A stretch of 64,000 bases of DNA from Neotabrizicola shimadae (lineage in GTDB: Bacteria; Pseudomonadota; Alphaproteobacteria; Rhodobacterales; Rhodobacteraceae). The notes below the pieces were generated by a model, which was not told the origin of the DNA, did no database searches, and was given only the letters and a program-made list of their open reading frames with translations. The stretch lies in contig NZ_CP069370.1 in NCBI RefSeq assembly GCF_019623905.1, positions 3,168,001-3,232,000 of the forward strand, read 5' to 3'. The translations under genes and the position numbers were made by a program. Below are positions 1-8,218 of the stretch, piece after piece (within the stretch, counting starts at the first letter, position 1; each line of letters opens with the position of its first letter).

Positions 1-85
1 TCAGGCGCGCCAGATCTTCGGGCCGGGCACGGGCAAGCAGGCCCATCCAGGCGCGGCGGTCGGTCAGCAGGGCATGGTCGGTCAT
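1..85 (-). CDS. phnG: PhnG, C-P lyase subunit (5' fragment)
   Basis: Only the first 28 codons are inside the window, starting at the ATG complementary to 83-85 and running off the left edge with no stop. The visible peptide contains RRAWMGLLARA followed by RPEDLARL. This matches the N-terminal RQxWMxxLA...LxxL pattern of PhnG, a subunit of the PhnGHIJ carbon-phosphorus lyase core complex. It lies 62 bases downstream of the acetyltransferase-like gene on the same strand, so the C-P lyase operon probably continues leftward. The assignment rests on a short stretch plus the phosphonate transporter context. Confidence 0.72.
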   Translation of the reverse strand, partial: MTDHALLTDRRAWMGLLARARPEDLARL

Positions 86-147
86 GCCGGTCTCGTGCCC
101 CAGGCGGGCAACAGATGGGTGACGGAAGGGCGAAGCTTTCGTGATGA

Positions 148-765
148 TCAGCCGCCGTGGGCGTCGAGGAAAGCTTCGGCGGGCAGGCGGCGGAAATCCT
201 CCAGCGCGGCACGGAGGCGGTCGTGGGGCCAGTCCCACCAGGCGAGCGCCAGGAGGCGGTCTGCGATGGCCTCGGGGAAGCGGGCGCGCAGTGGCCGGGC
301 GGGGTTGCCGGCGACGATCAGGAAGGGGGCCACGTCCTTGGTGACCACGGCACCGGAAGCCACCACGGCGCCGGCGCCCACGGTCACCTCGGGCTTCACG
401 ATGGCGCCGTGGCCGATCCAGCAGTCGGGGCCCAGCACGGTGCGGCGGGCGTGGCGGGCGGCGAAGAAGGCCTCGTCGTCGGGGGTGTCGTCCCAGTAGG
501 AGGCCGAGCGGTAGTGGAAATGGTGGAGGGCGGCGGAGGTGAGGGGGTGGTCGGTGGGGCCGATGCGGGTGAGGGCCGCGATGTTGGAGAAGGCCCCGAC
601 CGAGGTGTTGGCGATGTCGGCCAGCCGGTCGCAATAGGCATAGGCCCCGAAGCTGGAGTTCTGGATGCGGGAGCCGGCCCCCACCTCGCACCAGGGGCCG
701 AAGGTCGAGGCCACGACCTCGGCGCCGGGGTGGAGGAAAGGGGTGTCGGGCGAGAGGCGGGGCAT
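148..765 (-). CDS. Phosphonate-metabolism hexapeptide acetyltransferase-like protein
   Basis: A 205-residue left-handed beta-helix (hexapeptide repeat) protein. Imperfect hexad repeats are visible early (GAEVVASTFGPWCEVGAGSRI) and again around residues 110-145, including GHGAIVKPEVTVGAGAVVA and the NPARPLRARF segment typical of the chloramphenicol/xenobiotic acetyltransferase branch. A subfamily of these proteins is specifically linked to phosphonate operons; the acceptor is not established. Its position between the phnCDE transporter and phnG supports a role in phosphonate processing, possibly N-acetylation of an aminophosphonate (inference). The 164-base gap upstream holds copy A of the dispersed element. 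Confidence 0.8.
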   Translation of the reverse strand: MPRLSPDTPFLHPGAEVVASTFGPWCEVGAGSRIQNSSFGAYAYCDRLADIANTSVGAFSNIAALTRIGPTDHPLTSAALHHFHYRSASYWDDTPDDEAFFAARHARRTVLGPDCWIGHGAIVKPEVTVGAGAVVASGAVVTKDVAPFLIVAGNPARPLRARFPEAIADRLLALAWWDWPHDRLRAALEDFRRLPAEAFLDAHGG

Positions 766-779
766 GGGGTGTTCCGGGT

Positions 780-860
780 GTCCGAGCTCGGACGCCTGGT
801 CCGAGTCAATGATTTCAGTAGGTTGTGCGGGCAGATTAACTTGGACTTAACGATTGCCCG
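780..860. repeat. Dispersed 81-bp intergenic element, copy A, with CtrA-like box
   Basis: This stretch aligns without gaps to 31304-31384 with about 63 of 81 positions identical (hand count). It begins with the perfect palindrome gtccgagctcggac (780-793). It contains TTAACTTGGACTTAA (836-850), a perfect TTAA-N7-TTAA match to the CtrA full site. It lies between phnE2 and the acetyltransferase-like gene, roughly 70-85 bases upstream of the latter's start. Function is unknown; it could be a binding site, a small mobile repeat or a terminator. Confidence 0.7.
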
Positions 861-929
861 CGCAGAAGCGTTTTCCGGGAGGGCTTGCGCGACGGGAGAA
901 CCGAGGCGCCCCCCGGGCAATGCCTCCCG

Positions 930-2270
930 TCAATGGCCCCCGGCATGGCCGCCCTCGGGGTTGCCCTTGATCAACCGCCGGCGCAGCCAGCCCGAGAGGC
1001 TGTCCATCACCATGACCATCAGCACGATCAGGGTGATGTAGTAGGCCACTTCCTCCCAATCCTTCTGGGTGATGATGGCCTGCGTCAGCAGAAGACCGAT
1101 GCCGCCGCCGACGATGGCGCCAATGACGGTGGCCGAGCGCACGTTGGATTCGAAGGCGTAAAGCACCTGCGACATCAGGATCGGCACGATCTGCGGAATC
1201 ACCCCGAAGCGGGCGCGCTGCAGGGCGTTGGCCCCGGTGGAGCGGATGCCTTCCACCTGCTTTTCGTCGATGTTCTCGAGCGCCTCGGAGAAGGTCTTGC
1301 CGAAGCCGCCCATGTCGGTGACGAGCATGGCCAGGGCGCCGGTCAAAGGGCCGGGGCCGAAGGCGCGGCTGAGAAGGATGGTGAAGATCAGCGCGTCCAC
1401 GCCGCGGACGAAATCGAAGAGCCGCCGGATGCCGAAGCGCAGCACGCGCGAGGGCGTGGTGTTGGCCGCGGCGAAGAAGGCCAGCGGCAGCGCCACCAGC
1501 GCCCCGGCGAATGTGCCGAGGAAGGCCATCAGGATGGTCTCGAAGATCGCCCCCGCCACATCGGCATGGTGCCACATCTTGTTGCCCCAGACCGCATTGG
1601 CCATGAGTTCCAGGTTCGAGCGCACTGGGTCGATGCGCGGCTCCCACAGGGCGAGGGCCGCCAGTTCGGCCGGGGACTTGCCGTGGAACGGGCTGTCGAG
1701 GGTAAAGAAGAACAGCTCCCACCCCGGTTGGTAGCGGAAGGTTTCCACCTTGGACCGCGAATAGGAGAAGCGCCCTGCCGAGGTGGTGACGGAAATCCGG
1801 TTGTCGGAGACGCTGATCCAGTCGGGCAACGGTTCAGGCGCGGTCAGGACCGGGCGGCCACCCTCTTCGGTGATCTCGATGGCGCCATAGCCCGGCACGT
1901 CATAGCGGGCGCCGCCGGGGAAATAGGTGACGACATGGCCCTGACCGAGGTCGATGGTGGCGACATCGCCCTGCACCGTGACCCAGTCGGGCAACTGACC
2001 GGGGGCATAGGTGCCCTTGGCCTCGCCCTCGATGGCGACAGTGAGCTTGTCCGACCGGTTGTCGCGCGTGACATGGGTCTTGTAGGACCAGAAGTCCGAC
2101 AGCAGCACCTGCGCATTGTCCCACCGCGCGCGCTGCGCGAGGCTGGCGACATCGAAGGCCACGAAGGCATAGGCGAGGTAGGCGAGGATCGCCACCGGAA
2201 CGGCCAGTGCCAGAAGCCGGGTGCGGCGGAAGCGGGCGGTGACATCGGCAACCAGTGCGGCGTCAGCCAT
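930..2270 (-). CDS. phnE: Phosphonate ABC transporter permease PhnE2 (long form)
   Basis: A 446-residue inner-membrane permease. One transmembrane segment lies near residues 17-37, followed by about 170 mostly soluble residues, probably periplasmic. The usual PhnE transmembrane core follows, with the ATPase-contacting EAA-type loop (EALENIDEKQVEGIRSTGA). Typical PhnE proteins are about 260-290 residues, so the N-terminal insertion is what makes this one long; such long forms are known beside a short PhnE in alphaproteobacteria. It overlaps the 3' end of the upstream phnE gene by 8 bases, which implies translational coupling. It probably forms the heterodimeric channel with that protein. Confidence 0.93.
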   Translation of the reverse strand: MADAALVADVTARFRRTRLLALAVPVAILAYLAYAFVAFDVASLAQRARWDNAQVLLSDFWSYKTHVTRDNRSDKLTVAIEGEAKGTYAPGQLPDWVTVQGDVATIDLGQGHVVTYFPGGARYDVPGYGAIEITEEGGRPVLTAPEPLPDWISVSDNRISVTTSAGRFSYSRSKVETFRYQPGWELFFFTLDSPFHGKSPAELAALALWEPRIDPVRSNLELMANAVWGNKMWHHADVAGAIFETILMAFLGTFAGALVALPLAFFAAANTTPSRVLRFGIRRLFDFVRGVDALIFTILLSRAFGPGPLTGALAMLVTDMGGFGKTFSEALENIDEKQVEGIRSTGANALQRARFGVIPQIVPILMSQVLYAFESNVRSATVIGAIVGGGIGLLLTQAIITQKDWEEVAYYITLIVLMVMVMDSLSGWLRRRLIKGNPEGGHAGGH

Positions 2271-3150
2271 GATGCGCCCCCTTCACGATGCGCTGGCGCA
2301 GCGCGCCCGAAATCTGGTCGATGACTACGATGGTCAGGAACAGGAGCAGGAAGATCGCCGCGACCTCGTCATAGCGGCCCTGTCCCCATTGCATCGCGAT
2401 CTTGAGGTCGTGGCCGATGCCGCCTTCGCCCACGAAACCGAGGATGGCCGAGGCGCGGACCGAGATTTCCAGGCGCAAAAGCGTGTAGCTGAGCCAGTTG
2501 GGCGCGACCTGCGGGATGACCCCCAGCCACATGCGCTGACCCCAGGTGGCGCCGACCGAAGCCAGCCCCTCGACCGGCTTGCGGTCGGCGTTTTCGGCCG
2601 CTTCGGAGAAGAGCTTGCCAAGCGCGCCGGCGATGTGGATGGCGATGGCGATGACGGCGGGCACCGGACCGCCGCCCAGGATGTAGATCAGCACCAGCGC
2701 GATGACGATTTCCGGAATGGCGCGGCAGATGTCCATGAGCCGGCGGAACGGCCAGACCAGCCGCGGCCAGGGCGCAAGGCCGGTGGTAGAGAGAAGCGCC
2801 AGGAGGGCCCCGGCCAGGCTGCCGATCAGCGTGGCGACCAGCGCGATGTTCACGGTTTCCACCAGAGAGGGCAGAAATTGCCACAGGAGACCGGGCAGGT
2901 TGGCGCGGTCGCGCCAGGCTTCGGAAAAAAGCTCGGCCGGGAAGGCGCCCAGCATCGGCAGCCCTTCCCAGAAGCCGCCGGCGTTGCGCGCATCGGCCAG
3001 GCGGAAGCCCGAGACCATGAGCGCAAGGAAGATCACCAGAAGGATGGCGCCATAGAGCCGGCGCCGGCGCACCAGCGCCATATAGGCGCCGTGGCGGCTG
3101 GACGGGTCGGGGCGCGGCCCCTCATTCGGTCCGAAGGCGATGTCGACCAT
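2263..3150 (-). CDS. phnE: Phosphonate ABC transporter permease PhnE1
   Basis: A 295-residue integral membrane permease with about six predicted transmembrane helices and the EAA loop EAAENADRKPVEGLASVGA, which docks on the PhnC ATPase. I chose the ATG at 3150 (MVDIAFGP); an in-frame TTG four codons earlier is a weaker option. It belongs to phnC-phnD-phnE1-phnE2 and overlaps the next permease gene by 8 bases. A strong hairpin separates it from phnD, which would lower permease expression relative to the binding protein. Confidence 0.93.
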   Translation of the reverse strand: MVDIAFGPNEGPRPDPSSRHGAYMALVRRRRLYGAILLVIFLALMVSGFRLADARNAGGFWEGLPMLGAFPAELFSEAWRDRANLPGLLWQFLPSLVETVNIALVATLIGSLAGALLALLSTTGLAPWPRLVWPFRRLMDICRAIPEIVIALVLIYILGGGPVPAVIAIAIHIAGALGKLFSEAAENADRKPVEGLASVGATWGQRMWLGVIPQVAPNWLSYTLLRLEISVRASAILGFVGEGGIGHDLKIAMQWGQGRYDEVAAIFLLLFLTIVVIDQISGALRQRIVKGAHHG

Positions 3151-3169
3151 GAGGCCTCGCAATGAAATT

Positions 3170-3193
3170 GCCGGGCCCCCTGCGGGGCCCGGC
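3170..3193 (-). terminator. Hairpin between phnD and phnE1
   Basis: A perfect 10-bp inverted repeat, gccgggcccc / ggggcccggc, with a 4-base loop sits in the 59-base gap after phnD. No long T run follows, so it may act as a partial terminator or as an mRNA 3'-end stabiliser. Either would give excess substrate-binding protein over permease. Confidence 0.6.
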
Positions 3194-3209
3194 TGAGGTT
3201 GGCCTTAAA

Positions 3210-4106
3210 TCACATGCCTTCCTGAAGCTTCCGGGCGGCGATGATGCCGGTGTAGGCCTCTTGGGTGACGGGCACGAAGTCCTTGGCTTCGCCGGCGGCG
3301 ACGCCATAGGCGCATTCCGGATCGGTTTCCCACAGGTCGGCGGTGATCTGGATCACCTTTTCCTGCACATCGGCCGGCAGCGCGGCGCGCACCACCATCG
3401 GGCCTTCGGGGATCAGCGCCGAGCGCCAGATTTCGACGAGATCGTTCATCTCGACGAGGCCGGCATCGGCGGCCTTGCGGAAGGCGCCCGAGTTGTAGCC
3501 ATCTTCCCAGTTGCCCAGGCCATCGGCCCAGCTGACGCCGGCCGCGAAATCGCCGTTGGCAACGCCGACGATGGTCTGTTCATGGCCGCCCGAGAACTTC
3601 ACTTCGGCGAAGTAGTCTTCCAGCTTGCCGTACTTCGCCTGAAGCTCGGCGGCGGGCACCAGGTAGCCCGAGGTCGAGTTGGGTTCGGCAAAGGCAAAGA
3701 CCTTGCCCTTGGCGTCTTCCAGCGCGGTGATGCCGCTGTCCTTGCGGGCGAAGCCGATCGAGTAGTAGCCGGTCGAGCCGTCGGCGTTCTGCTTGGTCAG
3801 CGCGAGGGAGACGGCATTCGGGTCGGTGAGGTAGATCTTGGCATAGGCCGAGGCGCCGAGCCAGGCCATGTCGAGCGTGCCGCCCAGCAGGCCCTGGATC
3901 ACGCCGTCATAGTCGGCCGGGGTGAAGACCTTCACCGGGACGCCCAGGGCTTCCTCGATCTTGGCGCGGTAGCATTCGTTCGAGGTCATGCGGTCCTGGG
4001 CGTTTTCGCCGCCGAGGATGCCGATGTTGAATTCCTTGATCTCCTGCGCCGAGGCGGCGGCGGTCAGGGCGGTGGTGGCGGCAAGGGCGAGGACGAGCGT
4101 CTTCAT
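3210..4106 (-). CDS. phnD: Phosphonate ABC transporter substrate-binding protein PhnD
   Basis: A 298-residue periplasmic binding protein with a clear signal peptide (MKTLVLALAATTALTAAASA, cleavage near residue 20). The mature protein begins with the family's FNIGILGGE segment. Further phosphonate-binding family motifs follow, such as FTPADYDGVIQGLLGG, AWLGASAYAKIY and EPNSTSGYLVPAAEL, where ligand-contacting Ser/Thr residues reside in known PhnD proteins. It binds alkylphosphonates or phosphite-like ligands and delivers them to PhnE1/E2. It lies 21 bases downstream of phnC. Confidence 0.95.
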   Translation of the reverse strand: MKTLVLALAATTALTAAASAQEIKEFNIGILGGENAQDRMTSNECYRAKIEEALGVPVKVFTPADYDGVIQGLLGGTLDMAWLGASAYAKIYLTDPNAVSLALTKQNADGSTGYYSIGFARKDSGITALEDAKGKVFAFAEPNSTSGYLVPAAELQAKYGKLEDYFAEVKFSGGHEQTIVGVANGDFAAGVSWADGLGNWEDGYNSGAFRKAADAGLVEMNDLVEIWRSALIPEGPMVVRAALPADVQEKVIQITADLWETDPECAYGVAAGEAKDFVPVTQEAYTGIIAARKLQEGM

Positions 4107-4127
4107 GGTCTCTCCGTGGGTTGCGTT

Positions 4128-4946
4128 TCAGGTTTCCAGCATCGTGCTGGCGTAGGCCGTATCGGGGGGCAGGCCGTCGAGCGTGGTCGAGGTGGCCTTT
4201 TCCGAGAAGCTGGCGTCGGCACCGTAGATCTCGCGCGCGGCGCCGGTGGTGAGCTGGTCGGGCGTGCCGTCGAACACGACGCGGCCATCGCGCATGCCGA
4301 TGACGCGGTCGCAGTAGCGGCGCGCGGTATCCAGCGTATGCAGGTTGGCAATGACGGTGCGGCCATCCTCGTCATGGATGCGGCGGAGCGTGTCCATCAC
4401 CAGCTGGGCGTTCATCGGGTCGAGGCTGGCGATGGGTTCGTCGGCCAGGATGATCGCCGGGTCCTGCATCAGGGCGCGGGCGATGGCGACGCGCTGCTGC
4501 TGGCCGCCCGAGAGCGCTTCGGCGCGCTTGGGGGCCTGGTCGGCGATGCCGAGGCGGTCGAGGATGTCGAGCGCGCGGGCGATGTCGGTCTCGGGCCAGA
4601 GGTTGAACATCGTGGCGAGCGTGGAGCGGCGCGACAGGGTGCCGTGCAGCACGTTCGAGGCGACGTCGAGGCGGGGCACGAGGTTGAACTGCTGGAAGAT
4701 CATGGCGCAGCGGCCCTGCCAGTCGCGTTTGGCGCGGCCGGTGAGGCGCAGGATGTCGGTGCCCTTGAACTGCACCTCGCCCGAGGTGGCGTCGGTCAGG
4801 CGGTTCAGCATCCGCAACAGCGTGGACTTGCCGGCGCCAGAGCGGCCGATCACGCCCAGGAACATCGGCCGGTCCAGCGCGAAGGACACACGGTCCACGG
4901 CGGTGCGCGGGCCGAAGCGGCAGGTGAGGTCGGTGGCGGTCAGCAT
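4128..4946 (-). CDS. phnC: Phosphonate ABC transporter ATPase PhnC
   Basis: A 272-residue ABC ATPase with Walker [10 protein letters not shown] (near residue 35), Q-loop FQQFNLV, signature LSGGQQQR (near 145), Walker B IILADEP and the H-loop NLHTLDTA. It powers the PhnDE phosphonate importer. It is the first gene of the minus-strand phn operon, so the promoter should lie in 4947-5162. In that region I see one CTGTCAC half site (complement of 4986-4992) resembling half a Pho box, but no convincing second half. Confidence 0.95.
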   Translation of the reverse strand: MLTATDLTCRFGPRTAVDRVSFALDRPMFLGVIGRSGAGKSTLLRMLNRLTDATSGEVQFKGTDILRLTGRAKRDWQGRCAMIFQQFNLVPRLDVASNVLHGTLSRRSTLATMFNLWPETDIARALDILDRLGIADQAPKRAEALSGGQQQRVAIARALMQDPAIILADEPIASLDPMNAQLVMDTLRRIHDEDGRTVIANLHTLDTARRYCDRVIGMRDGRVVFDGTPDQLTTGAAREIYGADASFSEKATSTTLDGLPPDTAYASTMLET

Positions 4947-5162
4947 GGCACTTCCGGTCAGGTCCGCGCTGGATTAGGGCGCGACTGTGACAGGAACGTT
5001 TTGCTCAAACGAAGGTTTCATCACGGTCGCCGGGAATCGCGGGCCGGGGCCCACTCGCCTGGGGTGAAGCGTGACGGTGGGCTGCCCGGCGGAACGGGCG
5101 ACGGCAGTGTCCGCGATCTGATCGAAAGCGACTAAAGGGATCCGATCGGGCGGGGGGCAAGG

Positions 5163-5963
5163 TCAGCCGAAGCTGACCTCGACGCTGCCGAAGGGGCCGA
5201 AATCGGCGTGGAAGCGGCTGCGGGGCGGGGCCTCGACCGCGCGGATGAAGCTGCCGGACAGGACGACCTCGCCCGCCGCAAGGCCCTGGCCGTAGTGTGC
5301 CAGGCGTTCGGCCAGCCAGACGATGCCGGTGACGGGATCGTCCAGCACTCCGGCGCCAAGGCCGGTCTCTTCGACCACGCCGTCGCGTTTCAGGATCGCG
5401 CCGACCCACCGCAGGTCGAAGTCCTGCGGCGCATGGCGCTGGCGGCCCATCACGATGCCCGCATTGGCGGCATTGTCGGCGACGGTGTCGAATATCTTGC
5501 GCACGGCCCCGGTCGACGGGTCGGTGCGGACGATCCGCGTGTCCAGGATCTCCAGCGCCGGCACCACGGCCTCGGTCGCCGCCAGCACCTGATCGCGGGT
5601 CAGACCGGCGCCTTGGAGCGGGGCCTTCAGCACGAAGGCGATCTCGGCCTCGATTCGCGGCTGGATGAAGCGGCCGGCGGGCACGGTTGCCCCGTCATCG
5701 AAGGCCATGTCGTCGAACAGCACGCCGGAATCCGGCGTGTCGATGGCCAGTTGGCTTTGCATGGCCCGGCTGGTGAGGCCGATCTTCCAGCCGATCACCC
5801 TGGCGCCAGCGGCCGCCTTGCGGGCGACCAGCGCCGCCTGCACGGCATAGGCGTCGTCCAGGGTGATGCTGGGATGGGCGGCCGACAGAAGCCCGATCTG
5901 CCGGCGCTCGCGTTCGGCCTGAAAGAGCGCCTCGGCGGCGGCGGCGATTTCGTCTGGCGTCAT
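5163..5963 (-). CDS. hpaH: 2-oxo-hept-4-ene-1,7-dioate hydratase (HpaH)
   Basis: A 266-residue member of the hydratase/decarboxylase branch of the FAH superfamily. Diagnostic segments are GWKIGLTSRAMQSQLAID near residue 60, IQPRIEAEIAFVL near 100 (acidic metal ligands) and a C-terminal LAAGEVVLSGSFIRAV. It adds water to 2-oxohept-4-ene-1,7-dioate in the homoprotocatechuate meta-cleavage pathway, giving the substrate of HpaI aldolase. It is the last gene of the seven-gene operon and overlaps the FAH gene by 4 bases. No hpaI gene follows in the window. Confidence 0.9.
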   Translation of the reverse strand: MTPDEIAAAAEALFQAERERRQIGLLSAAHPSITLDDAYAVQAALVARKAAAGARVIGWKIGLTSRAMQSQLAIDTPDSGVLFDDMAFDDGATVPAGRFIQPRIEAEIAFVLKAPLQGAGLTRDQVLAATEAVVPALEILDTRIVRTDPSTGAVRKIFDTVADNAANAGIVMGRQRHAPQDFDLRWVGAILKRDGVVEETGLGAGVLDDPVTGIVWLAERLAHYGQGLAAGEVVLSGSFIRAVEAPPRSRFHADFGPFGSVEVSFG

Positions 5964-6814
5964 TCGTCCACCACCCCGTTCGTCAGCGTACCGATGCCTT
6001 CCGCCGTGACTTCGACCACATCGCCCGGTTTCAGCCAGATCGGCGGGTCAAAGCGCGCGCCGGCCCCGGTGGGCGTGCCGGTCACGATGATATCGCCGGG
6101 CACAAGTGTGGTGAAGGTCGAGATGTAGGCGATCTGCCGCGCCACGGGGAAGAGCATCCGGCCCGAGCGGTCGGACTGGCGCAGTTCGCCGTTGACCCGT
6201 GTTTCCAACTGCACATCCAGGATCTGTGCCGGGTCGGTGAAGGGCACGGCCCAGGGGCCGATGGCGCCCGATCCGTCCCAGTTCTTGCCCTGCGTCACGT
6301 TGAACTTGGCGTGGCGCACCCAGTCGCGGATCGTGCCTTCGTTGCACAGAGTCAGCGCCGCGATGTGGTTCAGCGCCTCTGCCTCTGGGATGCGCCGCCC
6401 GCCGGTGCCGATGATGACGGCAATTTCGCCTTCGTAATCCAGTTGCGGGCTTTCCGGCGGGCGCTTCAGGGGCTGGCCGTGGCCCGTGAAGCTGCGCGCA
6501 AAGCGCGGGAAGAGCGACATGTTCGGCGGGGCGTCCTGCCCATCCTTGTATTCGGCATTCCGGTCGGGAAAGTTCACGCCGACGCAGATGATCTTTTCGG
6601 GCTGCGGGATCGGGATGTCATATGTGAACGATCCTTCGGCATGGCTGGCCATGCGACCCTGCCCTGCCGCCAGCACCTCGGGAACCGCTCCGGCGGCAAT
6701 CACCTCTCGAAGGGTGGGCCACTGCGGGAACTCCGCCGAGAGGGCGAGCACGCCGCCAGGCACCGTGACGCCCCAGTGCTGGACGCCATTGGAAGTGAAC
6801 GTGACCAGGTTCAT
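5960..6814 (-). CDS. hpaG: FAH-family isomerase/decarboxylase of homoprotocatechuate pathway (HpaG-like)
   Basis: A 284-residue single-domain fumarylacetoacetate hydrolase family protein. The metal-site motif is LDYEGEIAVIIG (near residue 125), followed by GKNWDGSGAIGPW and GDIIVTGTPTGAG, a family hallmark. In this context it most likely decarboxylates 5-oxopent-3-ene-1,2,5-tricarboxylate and/or isomerises the product. The enterobacterial HpaG has two tandem FAH domains, whereas this protein has one. It overlaps both neighbours by 4 bases, so translation is tightly coupled. Confidence 0.85.
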   Translation of the reverse strand: MNLVTFTSNGVQHWGVTVPGGVLALSAEFPQWPTLREVIAAGAVPEVLAAGQGRMASHAEGSFTYDIPIPQPEKIICVGVNFPDRNAEYKDGQDAPPNMSLFPRFARSFTGHGQPLKRPPESPQLDYEGEIAVIIGTGGRRIPEAEALNHIAALTLCNEGTIRDWVRHAKFNVTQGKNWDGSGAIGPWAVPFTDPAQILDVQLETRVNGELRQSDRSGRMLFPVARQIAYISTFTTLVPGDIIVTGTPTGAGARFDPPIWLKPGDVVEVTAEGIGTLTNGVVDE

Positions 6815-8208
6815 GCCGCCCCCGCGAGGTCAGAGATCACTTCGTATGTCATCATCACATCCGCCTCGGTCGCGTCGAACTGCCCGGCCTGGAAGCGGAT
6901 CACCACGCCATCGGCCACGCGGGTCTGCGTCAGGTAGATGCGCCCGTCGTCGTTGATGCGGTTCACGAAAGCCTGCTGCGCGGCATCGTCCGCGCCCTTC
7001 AGGCGGAAGGTGAAGAGCGACAACACCGGTTCTGTCACGATCTCGAACCGGGGGTCTGCGCCGATCTGCGCGGCCAGCGCCTGGGACCAGAGCACATGGT
7101 TGCGGATGCGCTGGCGCAGGCCTTCCAGCCCGTAGTGCCGCAGAACGAACCAGATCTTCAGCGCCCGGAAGCGCCGGCCGAGCGGCACCGACCATTCGGA
7201 ATAGTTGATGATCCCGTCCGCACCATGCGTTCTCAGGTATTCCGGCCGGATGGCCAGCGTGCGCACCAGAGGGGCGGGATCGCGCAGGAAATGAGCGGCG
7301 CAGTCGAATTGCACGCCCAGCCATTTGTGCGGGTTGAACACGATGGAATCCGCGCCTTCGACCCCGGACCAAAGGTTCCGAAACTCGGTGCAGATCATGG
7401 CCGACCCCGCCCAGGCGGCATCGACATGGGTGTAGAGTCCGTGCGCCCGCGCCACCGCGACCACGGCGGAGATGTCGTCGCAGGCGCCAGTGCCGGTGCC
7501 GCCGGTGCAGGCCACGACGCCCGCGGGACGATAGCCCGCCGCCCGGTCGGCGCGGATGGCCGCATCCAGCGCGGCAGGGTCCATCGCCCGAAGCGGCCCC
7601 TGCGTCGGGATGCGGACCAGATTTTCGGCCCCGATGCCGGCGATCCAGATCGCCCGGTCTACGGAGGTGTGAACTTCGTTCGAGGCATAGACCCGAAGGC
7701 GCGGCTGGCCTGTCAGGCCCTTCTGGTTGCCGGCCCAGTCGAGCGCCCGTTCGCGCATGACGAGGACGGCGGCAAGCGTCGCCGACGAGGCGGAATCCTG
7801 GATGACGCCCTTGAAGCCTTCGGGCAGGCCGACGGACTGGCGCAGCCAGTCCATCATCACCGTCTCCATCTCTGTCGCGGCGGGCGAGGTCTGCCACAAC
7901 ATGCATTGCGCGGCGACGGTGGTGGCCAGGAACTCGGCCAGCATGGAAGGCGGCGTGGCATTGGCCGGGAAATAGGCGAAGAAGCGGGGATGCTGCCAAT
8001 GGGTCATGCCGGGCATCACGATCCGCTCGAAATCGGCGAAGACCGACTCCATGGATTCGGGCGTCTCGGGCGGCACCTGCGGAAGGCCGGCAGCCACCGA
8101 TCCGGGCCGGGTCGAGGCCCTGACCGGCAGGTCACGCAGGCCGCGGTGATAGCCTGCGCCCCAGTCGGAGATCTTCGCGCCCCAGCGGGCGAAACTGTCC
8201 CAGTCCAT
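6811..8208 (-). CDS. PLP-dependent aromatic amino acid decarboxylase
   Basis: A 465-residue group II PLP decarboxylase of the DOPA/tryptophan/tyrosine decarboxylase type. Seen are the N-terminal THWQHPRFFAYFPAN segment, the DSASSATLAA cofactor phosphate region, HVDAAWAGSA (Asp that contacts the PLP nitrogen) and NPHKWL with the Schiff-base lysine near residue 295. Full length matches family members. Substrate cannot be read from the sequence; L-DOPA, tyrosine or a related aromatic amino acid is likely because it sits inside a 3,4-dihydroxyphenylacetate degradation operon. It overlaps the FAH gene and is 10 bases from the upstream dioxygenase gene. No amine oxidase gene is present in the window to link an amine product to the acid. 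Confidence 0.88.
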   Translation of the reverse strand: MDWDSFARWGAKISDWGAGYHRGLRDLPVRASTRPGSVAAGLPQVPPETPESMESVFADFERIVMPGMTHWQHPRFFAYFPANATPPSMLAEFLATTVAAQCMLWQTSPAATEMETVMMDWLRQSVGLPEGFKGVIQDSASSATLAAVLVMRERALDWAGNQKGLTGQPRLRVYASNEVHTSVDRAIWIAGIGAENLVRIPTQGPLRAMDPAALDAAIRADRAAGYRPAGVVACTGGTGTGACDDISAVVAVARAHGLYTHVDAAWAGSAMICTEFRNLWSGVEGADSIVFNPHKWLGVQFDCAAHFLRDPAPLVRTLAIRPEYLRTHGADGIINYSEWSVPLGRRFRALKIWFVLRHYGLEGLRQRIRNHVLWSQALAAQIGADPRFEIVTEPVLSLFTFRLKGADDAAQQAFVNRINDDGRIYLTQTRVADGVVIRFQAGQFDATEADVMMTYEVISDLAGAA

Positions 8209-8218
8209 GTGCCCCCCC

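Noticed and set aside
3162-5135. 657-codon plus-strand open frame opposite phnD and phnC
   Set aside because: The minus strand encodes complete, motif-bearing PhnD and PhnC; the plus-strand frame shows no recognisable family.
4947-5162. Pho box upstream of phnC
   Set aside because: Only one CTGTCAC-like half site is seen; no second repeat at 11-base spacing, so I do not call it a Pho box.
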